From Pseudolachnospira sp051055405 (GTDB taxonomy: Bacteria > Bacillota > Clostridia > Lachnospirales > Lachnospiraceae), in assembly GCF_051055405.1 (NCBI RefSeq), contig NZ_CP167068.1, positions 2,356,001 through 2,420,000 on the forward strand: a DNA stretch of 64,000 nucleotides, written 5' to 3'. A model generated the notes under the pieces. It saw only the letters and a list, made by a program, of their open reading frames with translations. It did no database searches and was not told the DNA's origin. Positions within the stretch are counted from its first letter, which is position 1. The number at the start of each line of letters is the position of its first letter. Below, piece after piece: positions 32,313 through 41,456 of the stretch. The translations under genes and the position numbers were made by a program.

Positions 32313-32786
32313 TCATTCTACCGTTAAAATACAAAATACGCTGACGCCCAGTCCTCGTCCGAAGTCTGTTAACCCTTCTCCTGTAGTAGCGGTAATCCCA
32401 ACCGAGTTCTCCGCAATGCCCAAAAGGCCGGCCAAAGACCGGCGCATCTCATCCACTTTTGGACCGATTTTCGGGCGTTTTCCCTCAATCGTGACGGAGA
32501 GATGACAGATTTGATAACCGAACTCCCGCAAATCTTTCAACGCCTCGGCAAGATATGCTCGGCTGTCCCTAATTCCAGCCCGACACATCTCATCGGCCAC
32601 TGGTCCCAGAATATTGCGGCAGGTAATACCAGATACTGCATTGGTCACAGCATGAAGCACCACATCGCCGTCACTGTTAGCCAAAAAAGGCGGTACGCCT
32701 TCAAAGAGGACGCCGCCAAGCAGGCAGTTTCCCGGCGCATTTTCCCCATCAAATCGATGACTGTCCTGCCCGATGGATACTTTCAT
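32313..32786 (-). CDS. ispF: 2-C-methyl-D-erythritol 2,4-cyclodiphosphate synthase
   Basis: This homotrimeric zinc enzyme cyclises the diphosphate intermediate in the fifth step of the non-mevalonate pathway. The 157-residue product begins MKVSIGQDSHRFDGENAPGN. The family segments are SIGQDSHRF with the Asp and His zinc ligands, FLANSDGDVVLHAVTNAVSG and ITATTGEGLTDFGRGLGV. The more usual DVH is DSH here, as in other Clostridia. I place the start at 32786, where GAGGG has six-base spacing. It overlaps the shikimate kinase gene end by 38 bases. Confidence 0.94.
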   Translation of the reverse strand: MKVSIGQDSHRFDGENAPGNCLLGGVLFEGVPPFLANSDGDVVLHAVTNAVSGITCRNILGPVADEMCRAGIRDSRAYLAEALKDLREFGYQICHLSVTIEGKRPKIGPKVDEMRRSLAGLLGIAENSVGITATTGEGLTDFGRGLGVSVFCILTVE

Positions 32787-33279
32787 ACACATCCCTCACT
32801 ACTTGCTCCACGCTCTTACCGTCGGTTTCCACCACAACATCCGCTGCCTCCTGATAGGCACGGGTCCGTTTTTGCATCAGCTGCGCAATATATTCGACAT
32901 TCATATGGCCATTCAGGATTGGCCTGGTCTTCTCATTTTTCACTCGGTGATACGTCGTTTCCGGACTGGCTTTTAAGAGAACGATAAATCCATTTTCTTT
33001 CATGGTTCGAATATTCTCTTCCCGGATTACGATGCCCCCGCCGCAAGATACAATGGTATTGCTGCCGTCCGTGATCTCGCGAAGCATCCGGGATTCCTGG
33101 TCGCGAAAATACTCTTCTCCGGATTCTTCAAAAATCTGGCGGACGCTGCGTCCGTCTCTGGCTACAATCTCATCGTCTAATTCCAATACTTGTTTTCCAT
33201 ATGCTTTTCCAAAGGCGGCAGAGACCGTAGTCTTACCGCTTCCCATAAATCCTATAAAAAATATATTCTTATTTGTCAT
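32749..33279 (-). CDS. aroK: Shikimate kinase
   Basis: This P-loop enzyme phosphorylates shikimate in the fifth step of aromatic synthesis. The 176-residue product begins MTNKNIFFIGFMGSGKTTVS with the Walker A GFMGSGKTT. It also has LDDEIVARDGRSVRQIF for shikimate binding, EEYFRDQESRMLREI and the glycine-rich VSCGGGIVIREEN, and the lid Arg lies in EKTRPILNG. GAGGAGTCAAGG precedes the ATG at 33279. Its start overlaps the stop of the helical-repeat gene as ATGA. It is separated by 15 kb from aroF-aroB and lacks their attenuator. Confidence 0.95.
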   Translation of the reverse strand: MTNKNIFFIGFMGSGKTTVSAAFGKAYGKQVLELDDEIVARDGRSVRQIFEESGEEYFRDQESRMLREITDGSNTIVSCGGGIVIREENIRTMKENGFIVLLKASPETTYHRVKNEKTRPILNGHMNVEYIAQLMQKRTRAYQEAADVVVETDGKSVEQVVRDVYESIHRAGQSSI

Positions 33280-34091
33280 CCTTGACTCCTCTGATATTCC
33301 GCTTTCCACTTTTGGACTAAATCCTTAAGGCCAGCGGCGCGGCGAATATTGTCTTTCTCCATCAACGCCTCTACCTCCGCCGCCCGTCCAACAAAGCGGG
33401 CTCTCTTTTTCTTTTCTTCCAATTCTGTCTTCCAGGTAAATTGTGTCTCCGCCGGCACATGTTCCAAGATCCCCTCCGGCAGCTTTACCAATTCATCCAA
33501 AAGATGCAATTCAAACAGCTTCCGAAGCGGCTCCTCATTTTGGAGCAGTTCGTAAGCCCGTACATAGCATTCCGCCGCCTGGTCAAACGAAAAAATCCCA
33601 GCCAACGCCGAACCCTTATTAAACCAGACATTCCCCCGGAATCCCTCGCTTAAGAGCTCATCATTACGAAGTGTGAATATCTTATCGTACAGCCGTAACG
33701 CCCCATAATATTGGCGCATGGAAAATAAATAATCCGCCTTTGCCTTCATCTGTTCCGCCGTGCTGGACCGTGACAAACGTTCCAGCTGCTCTTTAAAAGC
33801 AAACAACTCCGCGCTGCTGTAATAATGGATATCCTGCAAAATCACCAGAAGCAGTTCCGCCTGATCTGCCTGCCCCGCCCATTTCCGGAGCTTCGTTTCC
33901 AGACCAGTCATCCCCAACTCCTGGCCAATAAATCGGAATAACCTCTCATCCAGGAAGTCCTCGCCAATGAGCATCAGATTATGATAAATAAAATAACTAA
34001 GCTCTTCGCCGGAATACAAATGAATTCCCAGCTCTTCCACATAATAAGGGTTTTTTACTTTCCGGCTGTCGCACAAAATCAGTCCGCTCAT
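33276..34091 (-). CDS. Helical-repeat (TPR-like) protein, unknown function
   Basis: This soluble protein of 271 residues starts MSGLILCDSRKVKNPYYVEE with AAAGGAGGCAGCC upstream; the longer frame before it comes from the repeat element. The first 60 residues contain the distinctive segment GIHLYSGEELSYFIYHNLML. The rest is alpha-helical, with TPR-like pairs around residues 110-200 (AEQMKAKADYLFSMRQYYGA, NVWFNKGSALAGIFSFDQAA). There is no signal peptide or membrane segment. It follows the giant and Hsp70-like genes and is translationally coupled to aroK. I take it as the third member of the 33.3-39.2 kb cluster, perhaps an adaptor. Function unknown. Confidence 0.75.
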   Translation of the reverse strand: MSGLILCDSRKVKNPYYVEELGIHLYSGEELSYFIYHNLMLIGEDFLDERLFRFIGQELGMTGLETKLRKWAGQADQAELLLVILQDIHYYSSAELFAFKEQLERLSRSSTAEQMKAKADYLFSMRQYYGALRLYDKIFTLRNDELLSEGFRGNVWFNKGSALAGIFSFDQAAECYVRAYELLQNEEPLRKLFELHLLDELVKLPEGILEHVPAETQFTWKTELEEKKKRARFVGRAAEVEALMEKDNIRRAAGLKDLVQKWKAEYQRSQG

Positions 34092-34132
34092 GGCTGCCTC
34101 CTTTCTTACGATAAAATTTTTTATGAAACAGG

Positions 34133-34260
34133 AAAGAATTTCGCTCTGCGAAATTCTCCGCCTGCGGCGGGGCAGCTTTGCTGCCATCTTCCTTTTCGCC
34201 GCAGTGCGATCCTAGCGGAGCGTTCTTTATTTCATAGGAAATTTCCTATGAAATAAAGAA
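34133..34260. repeat. Dispersed repeat with perfect 38-base palindrome inside an operon
   Basis: The copy begins with AAAGAATTTCGCTCTGCGAA (also seen near 6397), continues through a GC-rich core (GTGCGATCCTAGCGGAGCG) and ends in a perfect palindrome, 34223-34241 against 34242-34260, built on TTTCATAGGAAATTTCC. It sits between the Hsp70-like gene and the helical-repeat gene and overlaps the end of the former. Confidence 0.75.
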
Positions 34261-35511
34261 GTCTCTACGTATCACCTTTCCCGTAGCAGGGAATAGTTCT
34301 CCAAATCCTTTATCCACGACCCGTACGGTCATACACCTCTCATCGGAAAATGAGACGATCACTTCAATTTTTGTCGTCTTATTGGGTCTAGCCGGCAGTT
34401 CATCCAAAGAAATGCTGACCTTTTCCACCCGCTGGCTTCCGACCGGCGCTACAGCTAAATCCAACATAGACACATCGTCCACAATAAATTCCACAGAAGA
34501 TTTTGCCTCGTACCAATTACAGCCCGCCGACGCCAATACAACCTGCTCTTTTCGGCCTCCATAGATGGCATATAAGCTAACCGTAGACCGAATACGTCCT
34601 TCACAGATACAAATATAGGGATATGCGCTGTCTTCCTGTAGGACGTCAAAGGCCACATAGGCCGCGCCATTGGCAAATAAGTGTTGTCCCGCAAAGACCT
34701 TCCGCCGGTTACAGGCAACCTTCAAAAAACCGGATGCCCAATCACTGTTCATAAAACCTTTTCCGGTCAGGAACACCGACGAAATCAATTTTTTTTGAAA
34801 GAGGCGTTCTGCACAGGCGGTCAAAATCGTATCCGCTAAATGCTCCCCAGACGGGGTATCCAGCACATCCAGGCTAAATCCTTCCTCCAGTTTTTTATGA
34901 TCTGCCTCGATCACCTGGGGTTTTCGCCCCCGAATCACCTTCATCTCATAATAATGCAAACCATCTTCCGTTAAATCCAACAGACACGTCTGATTGGCCC
35001 AGACTTCCTTTTTCTGGCTAATTACATAATAGATAAAGCTTTCGGTGTGGCTCAGAATATGAATTGCATCCCGCGTCACCCCGCAGGATTCCGCGACTTG
35101 TATCAATTTATCCAGAAAATGCCCTTCCAAATCCTGCACAGTAAAAACCAAACTCTCGATCTCTTCTGAATCATATTTTTTCTTTGGAAGTTCTAAAATC
35201 TTTTTCAGGTAAATCCGCAGCAGATCCTCTGCTGTATACCGCACGCCTTCGATGGTAGCGTAGCCTTCCTTACGAACCAACTTCACCAGCTTATCCACCA
35301 TGGTGCCGCCGCCAAACAACGCCAGGCGGTAGGCTTCCTCCCCGATATACCAGGCATCCTCGCCCTTTTTCTTGCAGATCACCGTCGGAATCAGCCCAGA
35401 AGACATATCGTCTCCCAAAGCAACCGGCTCTGGCTCCATATCCAGCGGACGGAAGCAGCTGATTTGACTGTAATCATCACATAAATCGATTCCTAATAAC
35501 AATCCCTCCAC
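34246..35511 (-). CDS. Hsp70/actin-fold-like protein (DUF5716-like)
   Basis: This protein of 421 residues has a divergent Hsp70-like layout. The first phosphate loop is LLLGIDLCDDYSQISC (compare GIDLGTTNS). SLVFTVQDLEGHFLDKLIQV matches the Hsp70 VPAYF region. The second phosphate loop, CLLDLTEDGLHYYEMKV, lacks the usual Gly-Gly-Gly. SVFLTGKGFM and LFANGAAYVAFDVL match the adenosine motifs. The beta-rich C-terminus recalls the substrate domain but stops early. The ATG upstream has a poor ribosome site; GTG at 35511 has GGAGG at seven bases, so I start there. The final residues RRDFFIS and the stop lie in a repeat element. It is probably the ATP-dependent or scaffold member of the cluster with the giant protein. 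Confidence 0.75.
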   Translation of the reverse strand: MEGLLLGIDLCDDYSQISCFRPLDMEPEPVALGDDMSSGLIPTVICKKKGEDAWYIGEEAYRLALFGGGTMVDKLVKLVRKEGYATIEGVRYTAEDLLRIYLKKILELPKKKYDSEEIESLVFTVQDLEGHFLDKLIQVAESCGVTRDAIHILSHTESFIYYVISQKKEVWANQTCLLDLTEDGLHYYEMKVIRGRKPQVIEADHKKLEEGFSLDVLDTPSGEHLADTILTACAERLFQKKLISSVFLTGKGFMNSDWASGFLKVACNRRKVFAGQHLFANGAAYVAFDVLQEDSAYPYICICEGRIRSTVSLYAIYGGRKEQVVLASAGCNWYEAKSSVEFIVDDVSMLDLAVAPVGSQRVEKVSISLDELPARPNKTTKIEVIVSFSDERCMTVRVVDKGFGELFPATGKVIRRDFFIS

Positions 35512-35623
35512 AGGGGCTCCTCCCATCTCACTGCAAGTTCTGCTGCGTAATCTATCGTATCGCATCCAACATCCATCAAAGCCGGTTGCTTCGTCCTTCG
35601 GACTTCCGCAATCGCCGCCCCGG

Positions 35624-38600
35624 CTAACGGCCGCCGTCCGGAGCTTTCATGGTAAAGATCGCATCGATTAATGTGTCTTTTTCTGCGTAGTCTAAAACGG
35701 CTCTCTGCCAATCCTCATCCGTAGGATCCGCACAGCCTTCTATCAAACGATTCAACACCTGGAAGCGGTTGGTACCGCCGCCGGACGAATCCGCCTTTCG
35801 TTCCCCTTGCTCCACTAATTCCCGAACGCCGTCTTCATTTACCCAAATTTCATATTCCAGAACGTCGCCGGAAAAAAGCAAAACGGATTTGACGAAAATT
35901 CCTTGGTAGCAGTGGGGCATCTCCGCCCGCACCATCGGTTTTCCCTCTCCACCCGGATAAATACGGTAGAAAAGCTCCACCGTAGCCTCCGGATTCCCTC
36001 GAAATTCCAATATCGTCTTATCCATCAGCTCATCCGGCAAAGGAAACAGCTTTCCTAGTTTTTTAAAATACGGAAATACTAAGCCACGATGATAAAGACG
36101 CGTCACCATCTCCTGACCCAATGTCCGGTCTTCGTCAGAAAGATCCGGCTGACTGGAAAAATACTTCGTCAATGCCAAAAGACAGATCACCGGCACGCCG
36201 CCGGCCAAAAGTTCACTCTTTACGATATCCCGGATGGGAATGAAAACCTCCTCCGATATCTTGTCTTCTCTCATAAAATAGCCGTAACACTTGACTACAA
36301 AATAGGCATTGACCAATAACTTATCGGTCGGTCCCTTTTTCAAATAGAACTGGAACACATCGTCTAATTGAACATATTCTCCGGTGAATAATTCCTGGGC
36401 CAACAACCGTTCCGCTAAATCGCCGGTCTCCGCCCGCTGACTGATGCCACGGCGCAGCAGCGCCAACATTTCCCGGCTCAATCCATTATAATGGAGACAC
36501 AAGTAAGACAAAAGCGTGTCATTGGCTTGTCCGCGCTGGAACAGATAGTAAGAAAGTTCCAGCAAAAAATCTTCTTTTTGGTACGATGTATTTTGAATGG
36601 TCCGACTGCAAAGTTTTAAAAGCAGCGGCACCTGAATTTGCTCATATCCATAGGTACGAATCAATCCAAAAGCTTCCGCCAAATACTCCCGCTCAATCAA
36701 AGCCTCGATCAGATGTGTACGGTCATCTCGGCTGACATAAGGCTTTTGCACGCAAGCCAGAAGTTCATCCCCGCTTTCTGTTTCCATCTGGGAATAATAG
36801 CGGATCAATCCTGCCGTCAGCTTTTTCTGATACAAAGGATGGATTCCAGCCACCTCTAGCTCCTCTTTTAGGAGTACAGCCGCATCCGTATCATTCTCCG
36901 CTGTCCGCAGAAGCTCGTTGCAGCGAGAAAGCTTTAACATCGGATGATTGGGATAGATAAGGAAGCACTGAGAAAGCAATTCCTCCCCCCCAGGAAAAAG
37001 CGGAGTACAAGAAAACGGCACGCCAGCATAGCGGCTGCTGTAAGCATCCGAAAACAGGAGACGGCAGTCCTCGGAATATACGGGCACATAGGCCACGCCA
37101 TCCCGCACGGGAACCATTTTTTCCTCCTTCAACTCCCCGTACACCACAACCACATGGCGCAGATTCGGGTTATCGATACCAATCCGGCAGGTTTTCAGAA
37201 CGTCCGGAAGAATCCGGGCCATCTTTTCATCCACCATCTCAGGGAAAAGCTGTCTCCGGTACAAAACCGCCAAAGAGTCATCCACACTCCCCAATAAAAG
37301 CTGTTCCAGGGTAAACTGTTGGATTTGCTGAGCGTAAGCCTCCATCATGGCGCTGCCAGGCTCAAAATTTTCCAGGACATTCCGGTATAGGCGAAGCTTT
37401 GACGCCGCGTCCGCCGGACTGTTATAGGAATAATACAGCAGAACAACCTGGGGCAGCGGCCCTTCAAAGTCATCCGGCAAGGTATATAAATAGTAATCAT
37501 AAAGGCGGGTCAACCGTACATCGGCTCCCACTCCCTTGGCAAACCAGGAAAAATACTCTTTTTTTCTTTGATTTCCCTTGATCAGAATCGAGCAAATGGC
37601 ATGCAGCAGTTCCTCGGTGGGATCGGTTTCATAAAGAGCCTTCAAAATCCGGTAAAGTTCCGGACGAAAACCGGTTTCCGAGGCGGAAAGCTTTGCCACA
37701 TAAGCTGCTGCCTTGGCATTTAGATACTCATGTTTTGCTCCAAACCAAAGCGATTGTAAGGCAAAGGTATCCAGCTTACGCAATACGTCCGGAATTTCAT
37801 TATAAATCCGGCACGCCTCCAAATAAAGGTATGGGCTTCGCAGCCCCTTTCGGTAAAATTCACGCATCCGGTCCACAGACTCTGCCGGTTTATTCCGCAG
37901 ACTCTCATCCAGCTGCATTTGCAGCATCGCCACAACAGGGGTACCCTGTCCCCTCTCCTGATATTTATCCAAAAGCTTGATCAACCGCTCTTTTAATTCC
38001 CAGCTTCCGACCAAACACATTTGAAGATAGAGAAAATAGCAGTAGGAATCGATATCCTCCAGCCGGCGTCTTTGCACTTCTGTCTGCAATTCGTTCAGCA
38101 AACGGCCAGCCAACTCTTTCCGTCCCCGCAGCATGGCCAGTTCAATCTGCCAAAGTTTCCGCTGAACATCCGGAGCCTTCCGTTCCGCCATCGCATCCCA
38201 TGCGCTTTGCATCCGGCTTAGCAAAAGGCTTTCCTCATAATGTCCGGCGCGGCGATCCAAATCTGCTTTGATATACGTAGCCATGTGATGGCGAAACTGG
38301 TTTTTCTGTTCCCGATTTGTCTCGTCTCCCGCCACTTCCACAACGACAGGAAGTTCCAGTTTCCCATAAATCCCGGCAATCGTCAACTTCCCATAATTGG
38401 TTCCCACATGAAGAAAACGGGGAAGGATTCGAAAACTTAACTCGCAGGTATTGCCAACAAAATCCGCATCTGTCAGCCCTTCTTTTTCCGCTACCAAAAA
38501 ATCCGCGTCGGAGCTAATTCGGTAGGCAGAATATCCCCATGTGTTTCTCGTTATGGTAAGTCGGTCAGTCAGAACTTCTCCGGTACCAGAATAACACCGC

Positions 38601-39193
38601 TGCGCCAAATCAGCCGAAAGACGTACGCCCTCTTTCGCCCCCATGGCGACGAGAAATTCTTCCATCGCATTGCGTTTTCCACCGCCCCGGCAAAGCCCGT
38701 CGTACATGGCACGCGCCGGCAAATCCTGCAAAAAAGGAAGACGCACAAATTCATCCGAGTCAAACAGACGCAAAGCCGTATCGGGCTCTTCCTGTACCAT
38801 CTCGGCAAATTGTTCCACTGTCTTCAGACGGCCATAACGGGACGCCGCCGCCACCTGTACGGTAAAGCGATAGGGAATCGAATATTCTCCTCCGTTACTT
38901 ACCAGCAAAAAGGCGCCTATGATAGACTCGCCTTCTTCCAGATGCCTGGCGTCGACCTCGTAGGAAATCAAAGCACTCTCCCCGGTAAAATAACCCGATT
39001 TTAGAGTGACCCGGCGGTCTGTAGAATACACCAAACCACGAAAAGCAAGCCGATTTTCGCTATTCACACGAAGATCGCCTTGATGAATCCGGCCAAACGC
39101 GATGACCTCTTCTATATTCGGCTGTAAAAGCGCTAGACGAGGAACCTCCGTATCTACGATTCCTCTCGCCAGGCGGCTGATGCCTTCTTTCAC
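35624..39193 (-). CDS. Giant 1189-residue protein (DUF5717-like), unknown function
   Basis: This very large soluble protein has no signal peptide or clear membrane segment. Roughly residues 1-120 and 170-300 look like two beta-sandwich modules (NSENRLAFRGLVYSTDRRVT, VGTNYGKLTIAGIYGKLELP). Residues 300-1050 are almost wholly helical, with repeated pairs like those of TPR or Sel1 solenoids (RKLWQIELAMLRGRKELAGR, FLLELSYYLFQRGQANDTLL), interrupted near residue 690 by a beta part (HVVVVYGELKEEKMVPVRDG). The C-terminus returns to beta structure (FVKSVLLFSGDVLEYEIWV). It begins with GTG. It lies between rarA and the Hsp70-like gene, 112 bases from the latter, and is probably that protein's partner. 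It resembles the DUF5717 family; no function is known to me. Confidence 0.78.
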   Translation of the reverse strand: MKEGISRLARGIVDTEVPRLALLQPNIEEVIAFGRIHQGDLRVNSENRLAFRGLVYSTDRRVTLKSGYFTGESALISYEVDARHLEEGESIIGAFLLVSNGGEYSIPYRFTVQVAAASRYGRLKTVEQFAEMVQEEPDTALRLFDSDEFVRLPFLQDLPARAMYDGLCRGGGKRNAMEEFLVAMGAKEGVRLSADLAQRCYSGTGEVLTDRLTITRNTWGYSAYRISSDADFLVAEKEGLTDADFVGNTCELSFRILPRFLHVGTNYGKLTIAGIYGKLELPVVVEVAGDETNREQKNQFRHHMATYIKADLDRRAGHYEESLLLSRMQSAWDAMAERKAPDVQRKLWQIELAMLRGRKELAGRLLNELQTEVQRRRLEDIDSYCYFLYLQMCLVGSWELKERLIKLLDKYQERGQGTPVVAMLQMQLDESLRNKPAESVDRMREFYRKGLRSPYLYLEACRIYNEIPDVLRKLDTFALQSLWFGAKHEYLNAKAAAYVAKLSASETGFRPELYRILKALYETDPTEELLHAICSILIKGNQRKKEYFSWFAKGVGADVRLTRLYDYYLYTLPDDFEGPLPQVVLLYYSYNSPADAASKLRLYRNVLENFEPGSAMMEAYAQQIQQFTLEQLLLGSVDDSLAVLYRRQLFPEMVDEKMARILPDVLKTCRIGIDNPNLRHVVVVYGELKEEKMVPVRDGVAYVPVYSEDCRLLFSDAYSSRYAGVPFSCTPLFPGGEELLSQCFLIYPNHPMLKLSRCNELLRTAENDTDAAVLLKEELEVAGIHPLYQKKLTAGLIRYYSQMETESGDELLACVQKPYVSRDDRTHLIEALIEREYLAEAFGLIRTYGYEQIQVPLLLKLCSRTIQNTSYQKEDFLLELSYYLFQRGQANDTLLSYLCLHYNGLSREMLALLRRGISQRAETGDLAERLLAQELFTGEYVQLDDVFQFYLKKGPTDKLLVNAYFVVKCYGYFMREDKISEEVFIPIRDIVKSELLAGGVPVICLLALTKYFSSQPDLSDEDRTLGQEMVTRLYHRGLVFPYFKKLGKLFPLPDELMDKTILEFRGNPEATVELFYRIYPGGEGKPMVRAEMPHCYQGIFVKSVLLFSGDVLEYEIWVNEDGVRELVEQGERKADSSGGGTNRFQVLNRLIEGCADPTDEDWQRAVLDYAEKDTLIDAIFTMKAPDGGR

Positions 39194-39220
39194 TCCTATT
39201 CACCTACCCGTTTTATCTTA

Positions 39221-40540
39221 CTACAGTTTCTGACAGAATTCCATATATTTTTTTAATTCTTTTTCATAACCATTGTCGCCTGGTTCAAAGAATTTCATGC
39301 CTACCAGCTCGTCCGGCAAATACTGCTGCTTCACATAATGCCCCGGATAATCGTGGGCATACTTATATCCAATGCCCCGTCCCATCTGAGACGCGCCGTT
39401 ATAATGAGAGTCCTGCAGATGCGCCGGAACCTTTCCGATCTGTATCTTCTCCACAGCGCTCATCGCCCGGTTGATGGCCATATAAGAAGCGTTGCTTTTG
39501 GGCGCGGTGGCCACATATACCGCCGCCTCAGCTAAGGGAATTCGACCTTCCGGCATACCGACCCGCTCCAAAATCTGGGCAGCCGAAGCCGCCACTGTCA
39601 TTGCGTTCGGATCTGCCATTCCCACATCCTCCGCCGCGCAAATCATAATTCTTCTGGCAATAAATTTAGGGTCCTCCCCGGCATAGACCATCCGCGCCAG
39701 ATAATAAACCGCCGCGTCAGGATCCGAGCCCCGCATACTCTTGATAAAGGCAGAAATAATATCATAATGATTATCACCGTCCTTATCATAGCGGACATTT
39801 CTTTTCTGGATACACTCTTCCGCCACTGCCAACGTAATATGAATCTTTCCATCTTCCGAAGGAGGGGTGGTAAGAAGCGCCAGCTCTACCGCATTGAGCG
39901 CGGACCGGGCGTCTCCCCCGCAGATATCCGCAAGAAAATGCAGCGCTTCCGGCTCTATCTCCCCGTGGTAGGCTCCCATCCCTTTCTTTTCGTCATAGAC
40001 AGCGCGGCGCAAAAGCTCTTCAATGTCCTCTGCAGAAAGCGGCTTTAACTCAAATATGATAGAACGGGAAATCAAGGCCCGATTTACTTCAAAATAGGGA
40101 TTCTCCGTGGTAGCTCCGATCAAAATCACAGTGCCATCCTCCACGAAAGGAAGCAGATAATCCTGCTGGCCCTTGTTAAAGCGATGAATCTCATCGATGA
40201 ACAGAATCGTCTTTTTTCCATACATCGCAATGCGCTCTTTCGCCTGGGCAATCACCGCCTCCATATCCTTTTTTCCGGCAGAAGTCGCGTTAATCTGCTC
40301 AAAATCTGCTTTGGTCGTATTGGCAATGACTTTTGCCAACGTCGTCTTTCCCGTGCCAGGCGGTCCATAGAAGATCAACGAACTTAGTTTATCCGCCGCG
40401 ATGGCCCGGTAGAGCAGCTTATCTTTTCCTATAATATGACGCTGACCAACCACCTCGTCCAACGTGGTTGGACGAAGGCGTGACGCCAGCGGTGATTCTT
40501 TTTCCTTTTTTGTCTCCCGCATATAGTCAAAAAGGTCCAA
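39221..40540 (-). CDS. rarA: Replication-associated recombination protein RarA (MgsA family)
   Basis: This 439-residue clamp-loader-like AAA+ ATPase acts at stalled replication forks. It has PLASRLRPTTLDEVVGQRH, Walker A FYGPPGTGKTTLAKVIA, Walker B ILFIDEIHRFNKGQQDYLLP, sensor 1 LIGATTENPYFEVN and sensor 2 GGDARSALNAVELA. The tetramerisation domain includes KSMRGSDPDAAVYYLARM and the C-terminus HYVKQQYLPDEL. It begins with TTG preceded by a poly-G ribosome site. It is the first gene of the long minus-strand block, and only 27 bases separate it from the giant gene, so the DUF5717-like cluster is likely co-transcribed with it. Confidence 0.96.
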   Translation of the reverse strand: MDLFDYMRETKKEKESPLASRLRPTTLDEVVGQRHIIGKDKLLYRAIAADKLSSLIFYGPPGTGKTTLAKVIANTTKADFEQINATSAGKKDMEAVIAQAKERIAMYGKKTILFIDEIHRFNKGQQDYLLPFVEDGTVILIGATTENPYFEVNRALISRSIIFELKPLSAEDIEELLRRAVYDEKKGMGAYHGEIEPEALHFLADICGGDARSALNAVELALLTTPPSEDGKIHITLAVAEECIQKRNVRYDKDGDNHYDIISAFIKSMRGSDPDAAVYYLARMVYAGEDPKFIARRIMICAAEDVGMADPNAMTVAASAAQILERVGMPEGRIPLAEAAVYVATAPKSNASYMAINRAMSAVEKIQIGKVPAHLQDSHYNGASQMGRGIGYKYAHDYPGHYVKQQYLPDELVGMKFFEPGDNGYEKELKKYMEFCQKL

Positions 40541-40723
40541 AATATGTCCCCCTTTTCCTGGGCAATCTTTCAGCCGCCCTCATGTATCGATAAAGATTAT
40601 ATTACCATAGAACGCAATCCCTTGGCAAGAACAACCTGGGGCTATTTGCCTGCTTGCTATGCCCTTCATAAAAAATTCTAATGAAAAGCCTACATTTTTA
40701 TGGAAAATCCACCGCTTTCCTTG

Positions 40724-40752
40724 TTGTAGAAATTCCTCCGATCCGCTATAAT
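40724..40752 (+). promoter_or_regulatory. Promoter of the OmpR-type two-component operon
   Basis: TTGTAG and TATAAT are 17 bases apart. The predicted start lies about 20 bases before the response-regulator ATG. The facing 170 bases upstream hold the rarA promoter region. Confidence 0.6.
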
Positions 40753-40778
40753 AGAAAAGACTTTAGCGAGGTGGTATG

Positions 40779-41456
40779 ATGTTTCGAATTTTGCTGGCCG
40801 AGGACGACAGAGGAATCGTCGAAAATCTAACTGCTCTTTTAACCCAGGAAAACTTTTTTGTCCGTTCCGTTTCCGGTCAAGGGGAGGCGCTTTCGCTTCT
40901 TGCGGATGAGTCATTTGATCTGCTGCTGCTCGATATCGCTCTCTCAGACGGCAACGGCTATCCGGTCTGCGCAGCGGCCAAGAAAAAATACCATATGCCT
41001 GTCATCTTCCTTACCGCCTCCGGCGATGAGATGAGCGTTGTGACCGGCTTTGACATGGGGGCCGACGATTATATCGCTAAGCCCTTTCGGCCATTAGAAT
41101 TGATCTCCCGCATCCGCAATGTACTTCGGAGATACGGCCAGGCGGAATCCACCATTACCATCGGCGACGTACAGGTAGATTTTTTACGGGGTACCGTGAC
41201 CAAAAACGGGAAAGAGCTCTTTTTATCGGCTCTGGAATACCGGCTTCTCCTCCTTTTTTTCCACAACAAAGGAATGATTCTGTCGCGGGACCGGCTTTTA
41301 GAAGAAATCTGGGACGCATCCGGCGAATATGTAAACGACAATACCCTAACCGTTTATATCAAACGCCTTCGAGATAAGATTGAAGAAGATCCCCAGAATC
41401 CGACGATTCTCCACACCATCCGTGGACTCGGATATAAGGCAGGTGACATGGGATGA
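40779..41456 (+). CDS. OmpR-family response regulator
   Basis: This 225-residue regulator begins MFRILLAEDDRGIVENLTAL. The receiver domain has the acidic pair EDD, the phosphoacceptor Asp in LLLLDIALSDGNGYP, Thr in IFLTASGDE and Lys in DYIAKPFRPLEL. The C-terminal winged helix (LEYRLLLLFFHNKGMILSRD, YVNDNTLTVYIKRLRDKIEE) should bind direct repeats. GAGG lies seven bases before the second ATG of an ATGATG pair, so I start there. Its stop overlaps the kinase start as ATGA. The sequence resembles BceR/VanR-type systems, but no ABC transporter follows. Confidence 0.93.
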   Translation: MFRILLAEDDRGIVENLTALLTQENFFVRSVSGQGEALSLLADESFDLLLLDIALSDGNGYPVCAAAKKKYHMPVIFLTASGDEMSVVTGFDMGADDYIAKPFRPLELISRIRNVLRRYGQAESTITIGDVQVDFLRGTVTKNGKELFLSALEYRLLLLFFHNKGMILSRDRLLEEIWDASGEYVNDNTLTVYIKRLRDKIEEDPQNPTILHTIRGLGYKAGDMG

